NCBI RefSeq assembly: GCF_030348765.1
Contig: NZ_JAUCEU010000007.1
Location: 3,528,001 to 3,585,000, forward strand
DNA length: 57,000 nucleotides
Direction: 5' to 3'
Source of the DNA: Neobacillus sp. CF12
GTDB taxonomy: Bacteria > Bacillota > Bacilli > Bacillales > Cytobacillaceae
The notes beneath the pieces were generated by a model, which saw nothing but the letters and a program-made list of their open reading frames with translations, was not told the origin of the DNA and did no database searches. Each line of letters opens with the position of its first letter. The first letter of the stretch is position 1. Shown here piece after piece: positions 47,200-57,000 of the stretch. The position numbers were made by a program, and so were the translations under genes.

Positions 47200-47823
47200 T
47201 TATAATAATTTCGACTTGATTTCTTCCATACATGCCATTAACGAAACTCGAGCCACTATTTTCGTCCCACGATCAAATTGGAAACTTTCTGTATTTAGTA
47301 GTAAAAGGCATGAAGAAACCCCTAATTTTCTTGTTATCACCAATTCAGCACTCTTTTGCTTGATCAAGGACTTATTGTCTAGTAACACCTGTATCAACAT
47401 TTTTCCTTCATCCAAATTAATTTCACCCGACTGAAGCAGCTTTTCTAATATATAAACCTCAAGGATTCGCGAAAAATTAAACTGAAAACCGCCTTTTTCA
47501 ATTTCTAAATAATAATCAATCACAGTATTTGATACAATGTTACGTTTTACTAATTCATCCTTCTCCAATTGCAAATCAGTAATATTCGGCGAAAACATAT
47601 CAGCAAGTTCATCTAAGGAAAGGTTTTCTTTCATCATTTGGATTTTATTAATCCGTTCTAAGATTTTTATTTTCGGAAAGAAAGTCTCTTGCCCTGTAAA
47701 GGTAGATTTTCGAATAAACCAGTCCTCAGGGATAAGATCTTTTCGTTTCCATCTATACAGCTGCCCATAAGATATTCCGGCTAAATCCAATAAATCCTTT
47801 TTAGAAATTAAATCCTCGCTCAT
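47200..47823 (-). CDS. YhbD-like DUF4004 protein with MerR-type N-terminus
   Basis: A 207-aa protein. The N-terminal ISKKDLLDLAGISYGQLYRWKRKDLIPEDW looks like a MerR-type winged helix; the rest is helical (RILEVYILEKLLQSGEINLDEGKMLI). In B. subtilis yhbD precedes the bactofilin genes yhbE and yhbF. I start at ATG 47823 after AAAGGGG; a longer frame from 47871 overlaps the palindromic leader. Possibly an autoregulator of this operon. Confidence 0.75.
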   Translation of the reverse strand: MSEDLISKKDLLDLAGISYGQLYRWKRKDLIPEDWFIRKSTFTGQETFFPKIKILERINKIQMMKENLSLDELADMFSPNITDLQLEKDELVKRNIVSNTVIDYYLEIEKGGFQFNFSRILEVYILEKLLQSGEINLDEGKMLIQVLLDNKSLIKQKSAELVITRKLGVSSCLLLLNTESFQFDRGTKIVARVSLMACMEEIKSKLL

Positions 47824-47841
47824 TATGAAAACCCCTTTCTG

Positions 47842-47867
47842 GTAACAATGTAACATAACACTGTTAC
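47842..47867 (-). promoter_or_regulatory. Candidate operator in the yhbD leader
   Basis: GTAACAATG ... CACTGTTAC forms an inverted repeat with internal GTAAC/GTTAC elements, 19 bp upstream of the start. It could bind the MerR-like product; not proven. Confidence 0.35.
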
Positions 47868-47902
47868 GCATGTAAAGTTTCCATTATCCATTTTTTCCGA
47901 CA

Positions 47903-47937
47903 AAAAAAGACCTTTTCTTGGTGAAAAGGTCTTTTAC
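47903..47937 (-). terminator. Terminator of rex
   Basis: AAAAGACCTTTTC / GAAAAGGTCTTTT stem followed by T run on the minus strand. Confidence 0.85.
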
Positions 47938-47939
47938 TC

Positions 47940-48599
47940 TTATTCTTCAGTTTCGGTTTCTTCCGTTGGGTAATGCTTAAGGAAGTATATAAGAGATTGA
48001 AGTTCTACAGCCAAGTCGATATGATGAACACGAATCGATGGCGGGACATTTAACCTCGCTGGGGTAAAATTCAATATGGCTTTAATATTAGATTTTACTA
48101 ATCTATCTGTTATCATCTGTGCGACTTGGGCCGGGACGGTCAGAATGGCTACATGAACATCATCATTGCTTAATACTTTCTCCAAATCATCCATATGAAA
48201 CACTGGGACGTCACGGATTGTGGTACCCATTTTGTTTGGATCCACATCAAAGGCGCATTCAATTCTGGTATTATTATTTTTTAAAAAATTATAATTTAAA
48301 AAGGCTGTACCAAGATTACCTACGCCAATTAGAGCTACTTTCGTCAATTCATCCTGATCGAGTGTTTTCCGAAAGAATGTTAATAAATAATTGACGTTAT
48401 AGCCATACCCCTTTTTTCCTAATGCTCCGAAATAGGAAAAGTCTCTGCGAATGGTGGCAGAATCCACCTTAACTGCCTCACTTAGTTCTGCAGACGAAAC
48501 CCTCTGTTTACCGGAAGAATGTAGATTCTTTAAAAATCGATAATATAAGGGCAGCCGCTTTGCTGTCGCTTGTGGTATTTTCACCGTCTCATTACTCAT
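47940..48599 (-). CDS. rex: Redox-sensing transcriptional repressor Rex
   Basis: A 219-aa NADH-responsive repressor of fermentation and respiration genes. An N-terminal winged helix ([54 protein letters not shown]) is followed by a Rossmann fold ([16 protein letters not shown], about 88-103) and a C-terminal swapped helix ([17 protein letters not shown]). ATG after GGGGGTGGG. Neighbour of moaC, as in B. subtilis. Confidence 0.95.
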   Translation of the reverse strand: MSNETVKIPQATAKRLPLYYRFLKNLHSSGKQRVSSAELSEAVKVDSATIRRDFSYFGALGKKGYGYNVNYLLTFFRKTLDQDELTKVALIGVGNLGTAFLNYNFLKNNNTRIECAFDVDPNKMGTTIRDVPVFHMDDLEKVLSNDDVHVAILTVPAQVAQMITDRLVKSNIKAILNFTPARLNVPPSIRVHHIDLAVELQSLIYFLKHYPTEETETEE

Positions 48600-48631
48600 A
48601 TTCTCCCACCCCCTATAGATAGTTTATTAAT

Positions 48632-49129
48632 TTATCTAACTTGCTCCGTCCTGTGGAAATCTCCATTCTTTCCGCCGGTTTTTTCAACCAAATAGGTTTT
48701 TCCAATAATCATACCTTTGTCTACTGCCTTACACATGTCATAAACAGTTAATGCACAAGTGGAAGCAGCTGTTAGCGCTTCCATTTCAACACCTGTATTC
48801 CCCTTTGTTTTAACAGCAGCAGCAATATTTAATGTATAAGCTGTATCGTTTTCCTGTTCCCAAGCGAAGGATATATTTACTCCTGTCAAAGGAATGGGAT
48901 GGCACATCGGGATGAGATCCCATGTTTTCTTTGCTCCCATAACCGCAGCAACTTGTGCCACAGCAAGAACATCGCCTTTTTTCATTTCATTATTTGTTAT
49001 TTTATCATATATTTCTTTATTTACGGTAATGCTGGAATGAGCAATTGCAGTACGAGCGGTTTCAGGTTTATCGCTAACATCAACCATCTTAGCTCTTCCT
49101 TCTTCATTAAAGTGAGTAAATTCAGACAT
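48632..49129 (-). CDS. moaC: Cyclic pyranopterin monophosphate synthase MoaC
   Basis: Molybdenum-cofactor enzyme forming cyclic pyranopterin monophosphate. At 165 aa it has the family length and carries [29 protein letters not shown] (catalytic His region, about 75-85) and [13 protein letters not shown]. Convergent neighbours are absent: it is upstream of rex and divergent from ydiF. Confidence 0.95.
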   Translation of the reverse strand: MSEFTHFNEEGRAKMVDVSDKPETARTAIAHSSITVNKEIYDKITNNEMKKGDVLAVAQVAAVMGAKKTWDLIPMCHPIPLTGVNISFAWEQENDTAYTLNIAAAVKTKGNTGVEMEALTAASTCALTVYDMCKAVDKGMIIGKTYLVEKTGGKNGDFHRTEQVR

Positions 49130-49316
49130 GTTCTAATCCTCCCAAAAAAAATCATACTATATTTTTCACAATTTGTCTGTGAAACTTTGAACGAATAGTA
49201 AAAGTTTTTACTTTTTTTTCTTTTGATTTACCCTTATTTTCTCCAACAACATGTGACTTTATTGCCGACCTTCTGGGAATAAGGTACACTTAATGTAGTA
49301 ATTGAGGTGAAAAACA

Positions 49317-51236
49317 ATGATATTATTACAAGTGAATCAACTAGCAAAATACTATGGTGCAGACCTTATTTTATCGAATATAAAGCTAGAATTACAAACT
49401 CGTGACCGTGTTGCACTTGTGGGTCGAAACGGTGCAGGAAAGTCGACATTATTAAAAATCATTGCCGGGCATTTGTCACATGATGGCGGAGAAATTATTA
49501 AGCCAAAGGGCGTTAGCATTGGTTATTTAGCACAGAATACCGGCTTAGAATCCAATTTGTCGATTTGGGATGAAATGCTGACTGTTTTTGAATCACTTCG
49601 AAGTATGGAAGCGGCACTCCGACAATTAGAGATGACAATGGCAGATCCTGCTGCAATGGAGAATCCGGCAAGTTATGAACGAATTCTAAAAGAATACGAT
49701 CTCCTTCAAGTAAAATTTAAAGAACAGGGCGGTTATCAGTATGAAGCTGATATTCGCTCCATCCTTCATGGCTTAAATTTTCATAATAGCTCATCCATGA
49801 TCTCCAGCTTAAGCGGCGGTCAAAAAACGCGTCTTGCATTAGGAAAGCTGCTATTAACAAAGCCGGATATATTGATTCTGGACGAGCCTACGAATCATCT
49901 GGATATTGATACGCTTACCTGGCTCGAGCAATACCTTCAAGGTTATGATGGGGCAATCTTAATCGTGTCCCATGACCGTTACTTTTTAGATAAAGTAGTA
50001 ACTCAGGTATATGAAGTTTCACGCAGGCAGATTCAAAAATTCATAGGAAACTATAGCGCTTATCTAGACCAAAAAGCTGCCAATTATGAGCGGGATTTGA
50101 AAGTATATGAGAAGCAGCAACAAGAAGTTGCCAATCTTCAAGATTTTATCCAGCGCAACCTTGCCCGTGCTTCGACGACAAAACGTGCTCAAAGCCGGCG
50201 CAAAAAGCTTGAGAAAATGGACTTACTGGACCGACCTTTAGGCGATGAAAAATCGGCTACCTTCTCCTTTGACATTGAAAAACAAACAGGGAACGATGTG
50301 CTTACTGTTGATTCGCTCGCAGTAGGTTATGATGGTCAAAAAGTTTCGGAGATGATTTCTTTCCGTGCCTATCGCGGTGAAAGCATTGCATTAGTTGGGC
50401 CCAACGGAATTGGCAAGTCTACTCTCTTAAAAACCATTATCAAAAAGCTCCCTGCCTTATCAGGGACCGTTCTATATGGAGCAAATCTAGCCATTGGATA
50501 CTACGACCAGGAGCAGGCTGAATTGACATCCAATAAGCGAGTCCTCAACGAGTTATGGGATGAGTGGCCGTTAAAAAGTGAAAAGGAAATACGTACAGTC
50601 TTAGGTAACTTCCTATTTTCAGGTGATGATGTTTTAAAAATAGTTTCCACATTAAGTGGCGGGGAAAAAGCCAGACTGGCACTAGCCAAATTAATGCTTG
50701 AGAAAGCAAATGTTTTAATATTGGACGAGCCAACGAACCATCTTGACTTAGACAGCAAGGAAGTTCTCGAAAATGCATTAGTCGATTACCCAGGAACGAT
50801 TATCTTTGTATCACATGACCGATACTTTATTAACAGAATTGCCACCAAGGTTTTAGAACTTAGTGCAAATGGCAGTTCCGAGTATCTTGGTGACTATGAC
50901 TATTATTTAGAGAAAAAGCTGGAGGAAGAGGAGCTAAAGGCTTTAGAAATTGCCAGCGCTACGAAGAAAAAGATTCTCACGGAAGTGCAAGAAAGAAATA
51001 CCTATCATCAGGATAAAGAGAGTAAAAAGCTTGACCGGCAGCGCAAGAGAAAATTAGAAGAAATTGAATTACGGATTGAAGAGTTAGAGGCACTCATTCA
51101 AGATTTCGAGGAAAAACTATGTGAGCCTGAAATATTTCAAGATCACGAGAAGGTTCTTGAAATTAATTTAAAAAATGAAAAAGCAAAAGCTGCACTCGAA
51201 CAGTTAATGGAAGACTGGGCGGAATTGGCGGAATAA
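49317..51236 (+). CDS. ydiF: ABC-F family ATPase YdiF
   Basis: A 639-aa soluble protein with two ABC domains and no membrane part, typical of ribosome-associated ABC-F translation factors. Walker A motifs GRNGAGKST (about 37-45) and GPNGIGKST (about 360-368), signatures LSGGQKTRLALGK and LSGGEKARLALAK, Walker B ILILDEPTNHLD and VLILDEPTNHLD, with the linker between domains and a C-terminal coiled coil (about 555-639). ATG after AGGTG. Same neighbourhood as B. subtilis ydiF. Confidence 0.93.
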   Translation: MILLQVNQLAKYYGADLILSNIKLELQTRDRVALVGRNGAGKSTLLKIIAGHLSHDGGEIIKPKGVSIGYLAQNTGLESNLSIWDEMLTVFESLRSMEAALRQLEMTMADPAAMENPASYERILKEYDLLQVKFKEQGGYQYEADIRSILHGLNFHNSSSMISSLSGGQKTRLALGKLLLTKPDILILDEPTNHLDIDTLTWLEQYLQGYDGAILIVSHDRYFLDKVVTQVYEVSRRQIQKFIGNYSAYLDQKAANYERDLKVYEKQQQEVANLQDFIQRNLARASTTKRAQSRRKKLEKMDLLDRPLGDEKSATFSFDIEKQTGNDVLTVDSLAVGYDGQKVSEMISFRAYRGESIALVGPNGIGKSTLLKTIIKKLPALSGTVLYGANLAIGYYDQEQAELTSNKRVLNELWDEWPLKSEKEIRTVLGNFLFSGDDVLKIVSTLSGGEKARLALAKLMLEKANVLILDEPTNHLDLDSKEVLENALVDYPGTIIFVSHDRYFINRIATKVLELSANGSSEYLGDYDYYLEKKLEEEELKALEIASATKKKILTEVQERNTYHQDKESKKLDRQRKRKLEEIELRIEELEALIQDFEEKLCEPEIFQDHEKVLEINLKNEKAKAALEQLMEDWAELAE

Positions 51237-51238
51237 GT

Positions 51239-51274
51239 AAAATGGGGCTTGGATATTAATCCAGGCCCCATTTA
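51239..51274. terminator. Bidirectional terminator between ydiF and the Gmad2 lipoprotein gene
   Basis: AATGGGGCTTGG / CCAGGCCCCATT stem flanked by A/T on both strands; serves two convergent genes. Confidence 0.85.
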
Positions 51275-51745
51275 CTATTTAAGCGGAATGGTTAAACTAT
51301 CTGTTTTTGATCCATCCTTTGCTGAATAAACAAATAGCTCTATGGAGACATTCTCTTTTGCCATAAGCTCACTATCTATCGTAATCTCAAAGTCCCCCCA
51401 TGCAGGAGCACCGTCAGTTTGATAATGGTCTTCTAATAATATCTCTGTTCCTGAGATGACAGCATATTGAAAAACACCCTCAAACACTCTTGCCTTCCCC
51501 TTTACTGTTGCCTTACCATTTGATTTTGAAACGGTAACTTCTTTAAAGACCTCATTTTCGTACTGTTTATCGTCTTCTTTATCTTGGTCTTTGTCCTGCC
51601 CCTGGTCTTGGTCTTGATCTTGACTATCACCATTATCAATCACATCTGGTTTCTTATCATCTGTTGAAATATTAATATCTAAGCTGCAGGCAGTTAATCC
51701 GAAAACAAGTACCATGAAAATTCCTATTAAGAACTTACTCTTCAT
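51275..51745 (-). CDS. Lipoprotein with Gmad2 immunoglobulin-like domain
   Basis: A 156-aa exported lipoprotein: signal IFMVLVFGLTAC with the lipobox Cys20, an Asp/Gln/Lys-rich spacer (DQDQDQGQDKDQDK), and a C-terminal Gmad2-type domain (VKGKARVFEGVFQYAV; WGDFEITI; IELFVYSAKDGSK). Gmad2 domains occur in spore-germination lipoproteins such as GerM. Likely on the outer face of the membrane. Function unknown. Confidence 0.75.
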   Translation of the reverse strand: MKSKFLIGIFMVLVFGLTACSLDINISTDDKKPDVIDNGDSQDQDQDQGQDKDQDKEDDKQYENEVFKEVTVSKSNGKATVKGKARVFEGVFQYAVISGTEILLEDHYQTDGAPAWGDFEITIDSELMAKENVSIELFVYSAKDGSKTDSLTIPLK

Positions 51746-51886
51746 CCATATCCCCTCTTTCCAAACATCCTCTTTTAACTACTATATTCGCTTATTAGGA
51801 GAAATCGCCATTGATGGTGTCTCTGCATTTTCATAAAAAAATCGACAAAATCCGCGAAATCCCTTCGACATATTTCCCAAAATTTC

Positions 51887-52089
51887 TTTTCCACAACTTT
51901 ATTCACATAAAAAAACCTAATTCTATAACCTTACTCACGCTTTTCCACATTATCCACAGAAAAACGCAAACTTATCCACATTGTCCACAAAATAAAGGTA
52001 ACTTACCCACATTATTTTTAAAACGCCTCCATTTTTCGAAAAAAGTTATCCACAAAAAATAGGTTTTCCACTAAAAAGAGTGTGGAAAA
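51887..52089. promoter_or_regulatory. Cluster of DnaA-box-like nonamers
   Basis: Three perfect TTATCCACA boxes (51950, 51972, 52046) and close variants TTTTCCACA (51887, 51941), TTATTCACA (51899), TTGTCCACA (51981), TTACCCACA (52003) and a reverse TGTGGAAAA (52081) lie within about 200 bp, nearly all in one orientation. The stretch is very A/T-rich. B. subtilis has DnaA-box clusters outside oriC, one of which I recall near gcp (tsaD). Confidence 0.8.
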
Positions 52090-52242
52090 ACCGGTTACCC
52101 ATGATTATTGCCCAGTTTGACAGTCCGATTTTTTTCGTCACAATCCTCCCTTAATTGTTTCCCAATTTTTACTGCCCGGGCTTTTCGGTCACAATCCGCT
52201 ATGAATCTAAGTATGGAACCTAATATTTCTTTCTCACAACAA

Positions 52243-52267
52243 AAAAGCCCTTCTTATCAAGAAGGAC
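52243..52267 (-). terminator. Terminator of the tsaE-tsaD operon
   Basis: AGTCCTTCTT / AAGAAGGGCT stem followed by TTTTTTG on the minus strand, just past tsaD. Confidence 0.8.
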
Positions 52268-52272
52268 TCATT

Positions 52273-53295
52273 CTAATTATATAATTCAATATCCAAACCA
52301 GGATTTGCATTTAAGGAAAGGTCTGCTCGGATTCCTTTTTCAAACATAATGCTTCCTGCAGCAGCAATCATCGCAGCATTATCGGTACACAAGTTTAAAG
52401 GTGGAATGACCAAATCAATATCACCTTTATCTAAAAAGGCCTTTTCTAGTGCCTTTCTAAGCCCTTTATTGGCAGCAACGCCACCAGCCAAAAGCACTTG
52501 CTTAACCTTATATTCCGCTGTAGCTTTTACTGTCTTCTTCACCAATACCTCAATGACACTTTCCTGAAAACTTGCAGCAAGATCCTCTGGTGCGATCGTT
52601 TCACCACGCTGCTCCGCATTATGGACAGTATTAATAACCGCTGATTTTAAACCGCTAAAGCTAAAATCATAGGATCCTTCTTCTAACCAAGCCCTAGGTA
52701 AATCAAGAGTATCACTGCCCTCTTGAGCCAGCCGATCGATATGTGGACCGCCTGGATATGGAAGTTTTAATGTTCTGGCAACCTTATCATACGCTTCGCC
52801 AGCGGCATCATCTCTTGTTTCACCAATAACCTCAAAATGCCCCTGTTCTTTCATGTAAACTAACTCTGTATGTCCCCCTGACACCACTAAGGAAAGGAGA
52901 GGAAAGGTTAATTCTTTTACTAACCGGTTTGCATAAATATGTCCCGCAATATGATGAACAGGAACAAGTGGTATGTTATGCGCAAATGCTAGGGCTTTTG
53001 CTGCATTCACACCAATTAACAGTGCTCCAACCAATCCAGGACCCTCTGTTACAGCAATGGCATCCAATTCAGAAAGGGTAAGGTTTGCTTCCTTTAAAGC
53101 CTCTTCAATGACAATTGTAATTTGTTCAACATGGTGACGCGACGCAATTTCAGGTACCACCCCGCCAAAGCGCTTATGACTTTCAATTTGGGAGGCAACG
53201 ACATTGGCAGCTATCTCCCTGCCATTTTTAATAATGGCAACTGCTGTTTCGTCACAGCTCGTTTCAATTCCCATAATCCATTGATCTTTTATCAT
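52273..53295 (-). CDS. tsaD: tRNA N6-adenosine threonylcarbamoyltransferase TsaD
   Basis: Transfers the threonylcarbamoyl group to A37 of tRNAs reading ANN codons, with TsaB and TsaE. The 340-aa protein has the ASKHA fold marks [13 protein letters not shown], the metal site [10 protein letters not shown] (about 108-117), [10 protein letters not shown] and the C-terminal [12 protein letters not shown] and [16 protein letters not shown] 53295 overlaps the rimI stop (ATGA), preferred over an upstream GTG at 53307. Confidence 0.96.
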   Translation of the reverse strand: MIKDQWIMGIETSCDETAVAIIKNGREIAANVVASQIESHKRFGGVVPEIASRHHVEQITIVIEEALKEANLTLSELDAIAVTEGPGLVGALLIGVNAAKALAFAHNIPLVPVHHIAGHIYANRLVKELTFPLLSLVVSGGHTELVYMKEQGHFEVIGETRDDAAGEAYDKVARTLKLPYPGGPHIDRLAQEGSDTLDLPRAWLEEGSYDFSFSGLKSAVINTVHNAEQRGETIAPEDLAASFQESVIEVLVKKTVKATAEYKVKQVLLAGGVAANKGLRKALEKAFLDKGDIDLVIPPLNLCTDNAAMIAAAGSIMFEKGIRADLSLNANPGLDIELYN

Positions 53296-53741
53296 ATATT
53301 CACCCACATCACTAGAGCATCTTCTTGATTATCGGAATAATAATTTTTCCGAATGCCGCCATTTTGGAATCCTAACTTTCGGTAAAGCGATTGTGCCACA
53401 TGATTCGTTAAACGAACTTCAAGAGTCATACTTCTTGCTCCCATATCCTTAGCAACAGACATCATTTTACGAAGTAATGCCTCACCGAGCTTTCTGCCTC
53501 TATAAGCAGGCAGTACGGCCACATTGGTCACATGGGCTTCATCAATAACCACCCAGGCACCACAATAGCCAACAATCTTTTGATCCTCTTCTAGGACGAT
53601 ATACACTGCAAATTTATTATTATGAATTTCATTAAAAAAAGCTTCTCTGCTCCATGGTGTAGCAAAAGAGGCATGTTCAACCTCTAATATTTGATCGATG
53701 TCCTCTTCCTTCATATAACGATACACAAAAGAATCTACCAT
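53292..53741 (-). CDS. rimI: Ribosomal protein S18 N-acetyltransferase RimI
   Basis: A 149-aa GNAT acetyltransferase. Acetyl-CoA site [20 protein letters not shown] (about 93-112) preceded by [13 protein letters not shown] and followed by [16 protein letters not shown]. Lies between tsaB and tsaD as in B. subtilis ydiD. Confidence 0.9.
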   Translation of the reverse strand: MVDSFVYRYMKEEDIDQILEVEHASFATPWSREAFFNEIHNNKFAVYIVLEEDQKIVGYCGAWVVIDEAHVTNVAVLPAYRGRKLGEALLRKMMSVAKDMGARSMTLEVRLTNHVAQSLYRKLGFQNGGIRKNYYSDNQEDALVMWVNI

Positions 53742-53753
53742 ATTTCTCTATTC

Positions 53754-54461
53754 CTATCCTTTTAAAATTTTCTCATTTGCCTCTAACCACTTCGCTTCAG
53801 CCTCTGCTAGACGGATATAATTGGGAACAAAAGAATGAATATCTTCCTCCGGTTTATCTTTACCTAATAATGCTAGCTCCGAAGGACGAGGATTATGTTC
53901 CGTGATTGCAGCAAATACAGCCTGAGAGGTTAGTGTATCTTCTATTACAGCTTGATGAAGTGATAAATCGTTACCAACAAATAATATGGGTTTCTCTACA
54001 TCTTTTATAGAAACTGCCCAGTCGGTCGACAAAACCAATCTATCCTCTTTAACAGTGGTAAGTACTCCGCTTTGATATTGGTAAAGTCCTGTATATACTT
54101 GTCCTCTTCTTGCATCAATTAGAGGTGAAATATAACCATCAAAGTATCTCCCTGCCCCGGCTGCAATAATCTCCAGACTAGATATTCCTACTAAGGGTAT
54201 CTTTAATGACCAAGCCATTGTTTTAGCTATCGTTACCCCAATTCGAACACCTGTATATGAACCCGGACCTTTCGCAACTACTATTTTCGTAAGCTGTGAT
54301 GGGACTCTTTCACAATCCTTCATTAACGTTTGAATGGCTGGCATAATTCGAACCGAATGATTCTTTTTTAAGTTGGTTATATATTCGCCAAGTACCTGAT
54401 TATCCTCAATAAGCGCAACCCCTAACGGATAATTAGAAGTATCAATCGCTAGTATGGTCAT
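53754..54461 (-). CDS. tsaB: tRNA threonylcarbamoyladenosine biosynthesis protein TsaB
   Basis: A 235-aa catalytically silent ASKHA partner that stabilises TsaD. Begins MTILAIDTSNYPLGVAL and carries VAKGPGSYTGVRIGVTIAKTMAW (about 63-85). Overlaps tsaE by 20 bp. Confidence 0.94.
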   Translation of the reverse strand: MTILAIDTSNYPLGVALIEDNQVLGEYITNLKKNHSVRIMPAIQTLMKDCERVPSQLTKIVVAKGPGSYTGVRIGVTIAKTMAWSLKIPLVGISSLEIIAAGAGRYFDGYISPLIDARRGQVYTGLYQYQSGVLTTVKEDRLVLSTDWAVSIKDVEKPILFVGNDLSLHQAVIEDTLTSQAVFAAITEHNPRPSELALLGKDKPEEDIHSFVPNYIRLAEAEAKWLEANEKILKG

Positions 54462-54915
54462 TTAGAAAAATCTCCTTACATAATTGCTCATATCTTTCTC
54501 CTTTTGGAACAAAAACAATTTTTCTCTTTTCGGGACCCTCGTGATATAAATAAATCGTTAACAACTGTGCTGGCAGCTGGTCCTCAATTAAATGAGCCCA
54601 TTCCACAACCGTTACTCCATCACCTTCAAAGTATTCATCAAAGCCCAAATCCTCATAGGCATCTGCTACTCGGTAGACATCCATATGATACAATGGCAGC
54701 CTGCCTTTATACTCTTTGATTATGGTGAATGTCGGACTGTTAACCGTTTTCTTAATATCTAGTCCCTTTGCTAATCCCTTCGTGAACGTGGTTTTACCTG
54801 CACCTAAATCTCCTTCTAGACAAATAACATCGCCTGGCTGCAATAACTCTGCAAGATTGGATGCAAGCTGAGAAGTTTCACTAGGATCAATCGTATTTTT
54901 TTCATACTGAATCAT
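54442..54915 (-). CDS. tsaE: tRNA threonylcarbamoyladenosine biosynthesis ATPase TsaE
   Basis: A 157-aa P-loop protein required for t6A turnover. Walker A EGDLGAGKTTFTKGLA (about 34-49), NSPTFTIIKEY, and the DVYR and EWAH motifs. I choose ATG 54915 after AAAGGTG; a start at 54936 lacks one. First gene of the operon; no thiL is seen upstream, where the rRNA/tRNA genes lie instead. Confidence 0.93.
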   Translation of the reverse strand: MIQYEKNTIDPSETSQLASNLAELLQPGDVICLEGDLGAGKTTFTKGLAKGLDIKKTVNSPTFTIIKEYKGRLPLYHMDVYRVADAYEDLGFDEYFEGDGVTVVEWAHLIEDQLPAQLLTIYLYHEGPEKRKIVFVPKGERYEQLCKEIFLNDHTSD

Positions 54916-54974
54916 ATAATCACCTTTACGGAACAATAGTTTATGCTATCTACATTCTACCTTATTTTTGTAAA

Positions 54975-55006
54975 AAAAATCCTTAGGATAGCTCCTAAGG
55001 ATGTCC
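54975..55006 (-). terminator. Second terminator downstream of the rRNA/tRNA operon
   Basis: ATCCTTAGGAG / CTATCCTAAGGAT stem followed by TTTTTTTT on the minus strand. Confidence 0.8.
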
Positions 55007-55054
55007 ATTCACTATGTATTTTACCTAACTTTCACCATTTAAGCAAAAAGGCAT

Positions 55055-55080
55055 AAAAAAAACGAAACAACGTTTCGTGT
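55055..55080 (-). terminator. Terminator after tRNA-Asp
   Basis: ACGAAAC / GTTTCGT stem followed by T8 on the minus strand. Confidence 0.8.
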
Positions 55081-55094
55081 TTTTAAAAATATAA

Positions 55095-55171
55095 TGGCGG
55101 TCTGGACGGGACTCGAACCCGCGACCTCCTGCGTGACAGGCAGGCATTCTAACCAACTGAACTACCAGACC
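55095..55171 (-). tRNA. tRNA-Asp (GTC)
   Basis: A full cloverleaf on the minus strand: acceptor GGTCTGG/CCAGACC, anticodon loop CTGTCAC with GTC, T arm GGGTTCGAGTCCC. The 3' CCA is encoded. Co-transcribed with the rRNA operon. Confidence 0.95.
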
Positions 55172-55206
55172 AAGGTATTTTCAAGTGTATTTCTTGAAAA
55201 TACTAA

Positions 55207-55280
<74 letters not shown>

Positions 55281-55363
55281 ATAATAAAAATGTAACTGTT
55301 GTGCACTTATATATTATATGCCAAAACATGCAATATATACACACATTTTGAAAAAATAGTACA

Positions 55364-55479
<116 letters not shown>

Positions 55480-55558
55480 CTATAAAATTTGAGGTTTTCA
55501 TTCCCTCAAAACTAGATAATTTCAGAAGAAGTTTGTAAAACGAGTTTCGCTTATAAAT

Positions 55559-57000
<1,442 letters not shown>

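Larger units (their letters stand above)
51746..52272. other. Gene-free region with DnaA-box cluster
   Basis: Apart from the DnaA-box-like cluster (51887-52089) it holds two degenerate direct repeats around GTCACAATCC (52137 and 52188, 51 bp apart) and the tsaD terminator at 52243-52266 (GCCCTTCTT / AAGAAGGAC). No gene seen. Confidence 0.6.

Noticed and set aside
51811..52062. Plus-strand frame of 83 codons over the DnaA-box region
   Set aside because: Translation is dominated by residues imposed by the repeated TTATCCACA text, and no ribosome site or family is seen.

Overview
The window is low-GC Bacillaceae chromosome from an endospore former. It carries a GerA-type germinant receptor, a Gmad2 lipoprotein, a CIRCE-controlled groESL pair, purine riboswitches, GlcT antitermination, Rex, and the Bacillus-type blocks tsaE-tsaB-rimI-tsaD and yeaC-yeaD-yebA-guaA-pbuG. 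I cannot name the species. Nearly everything is transcribed on the minus strand, so the region is read right to left.

Layout. The right edge holds the end of an rRNA operon (23S partial, 5S, tRNA-fMet, tRNA-Asp). It is followed by the t6A-tRNA/ribosome modification cluster tsaE-tsaB-rimI-tsaD (54.9-52.3 kb), a gene-free AT-rich cluster of DnaA-box-like nonamers (51.9-52.1 kb), a Gmad2 lipoprotein, the plus-strand ABC-F gene ydiF, moaC and rex. Next come a bactofilin operon (yhbD plus two polymer-forming proteins) where B. subtilis has tatAY-tatCY, a 52-bp tandem palindromic repeat, ydiL-ydiK and groES-groEL. The left flank (11.3-0.3 kb) is yeaC-yeaD-yebA, guaA and pbuG (each with its own guanine-class riboswitch), then glcT-ptsG. 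The left edge carries what looks like the promoter and leader of a second, same-strand rRNA operon.

Between groEL (42.4 kb) and yeaC (11.3 kb) lies about 31 kb of accessory DNA made of self-contained modules. These are: a germinant receptor with unusual gene orientation and GC-richer sequence (37.7-41.7 kb); a catabolic operon that best fits racemic sulfolactate degradation (suyA-suyB-slcC-comC-suyR-tctB-tctA-tctC, 36.6-29.3 kb; the regulator gene is frameshifted); a divergent PhoX phosphatase / secreted phosphodiesterase pair with two arrays of Pho-box-like repeats; a sucrose PTS operon with its LacI repressor and three operators; a bile-acid:sodium-symporter-family gene; and a Pot-type ABC transporter joined to adenine deaminase and a second amidohydrolase behind candidate PurR boxes.

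The most interesting structural signal is that the last bases of groEL, including its stop codon, recur in the same orientation at 37292, 28639 (weak) and 11593, each followed on the minus strand by a short 3'-UTR-like stretch and an intrinsic terminator. A fragment resembling the N-terminal domain of a tyrosine recombinase lies just beyond groEL's own terminator. I read this as serial insertion of islands at the 3' end of groEL, with the oldest groEL tail now next to yeaC. The sulfolactate operon is the most interesting metabolic system, because sulfolactate is a known major solute of Bacillus spores.
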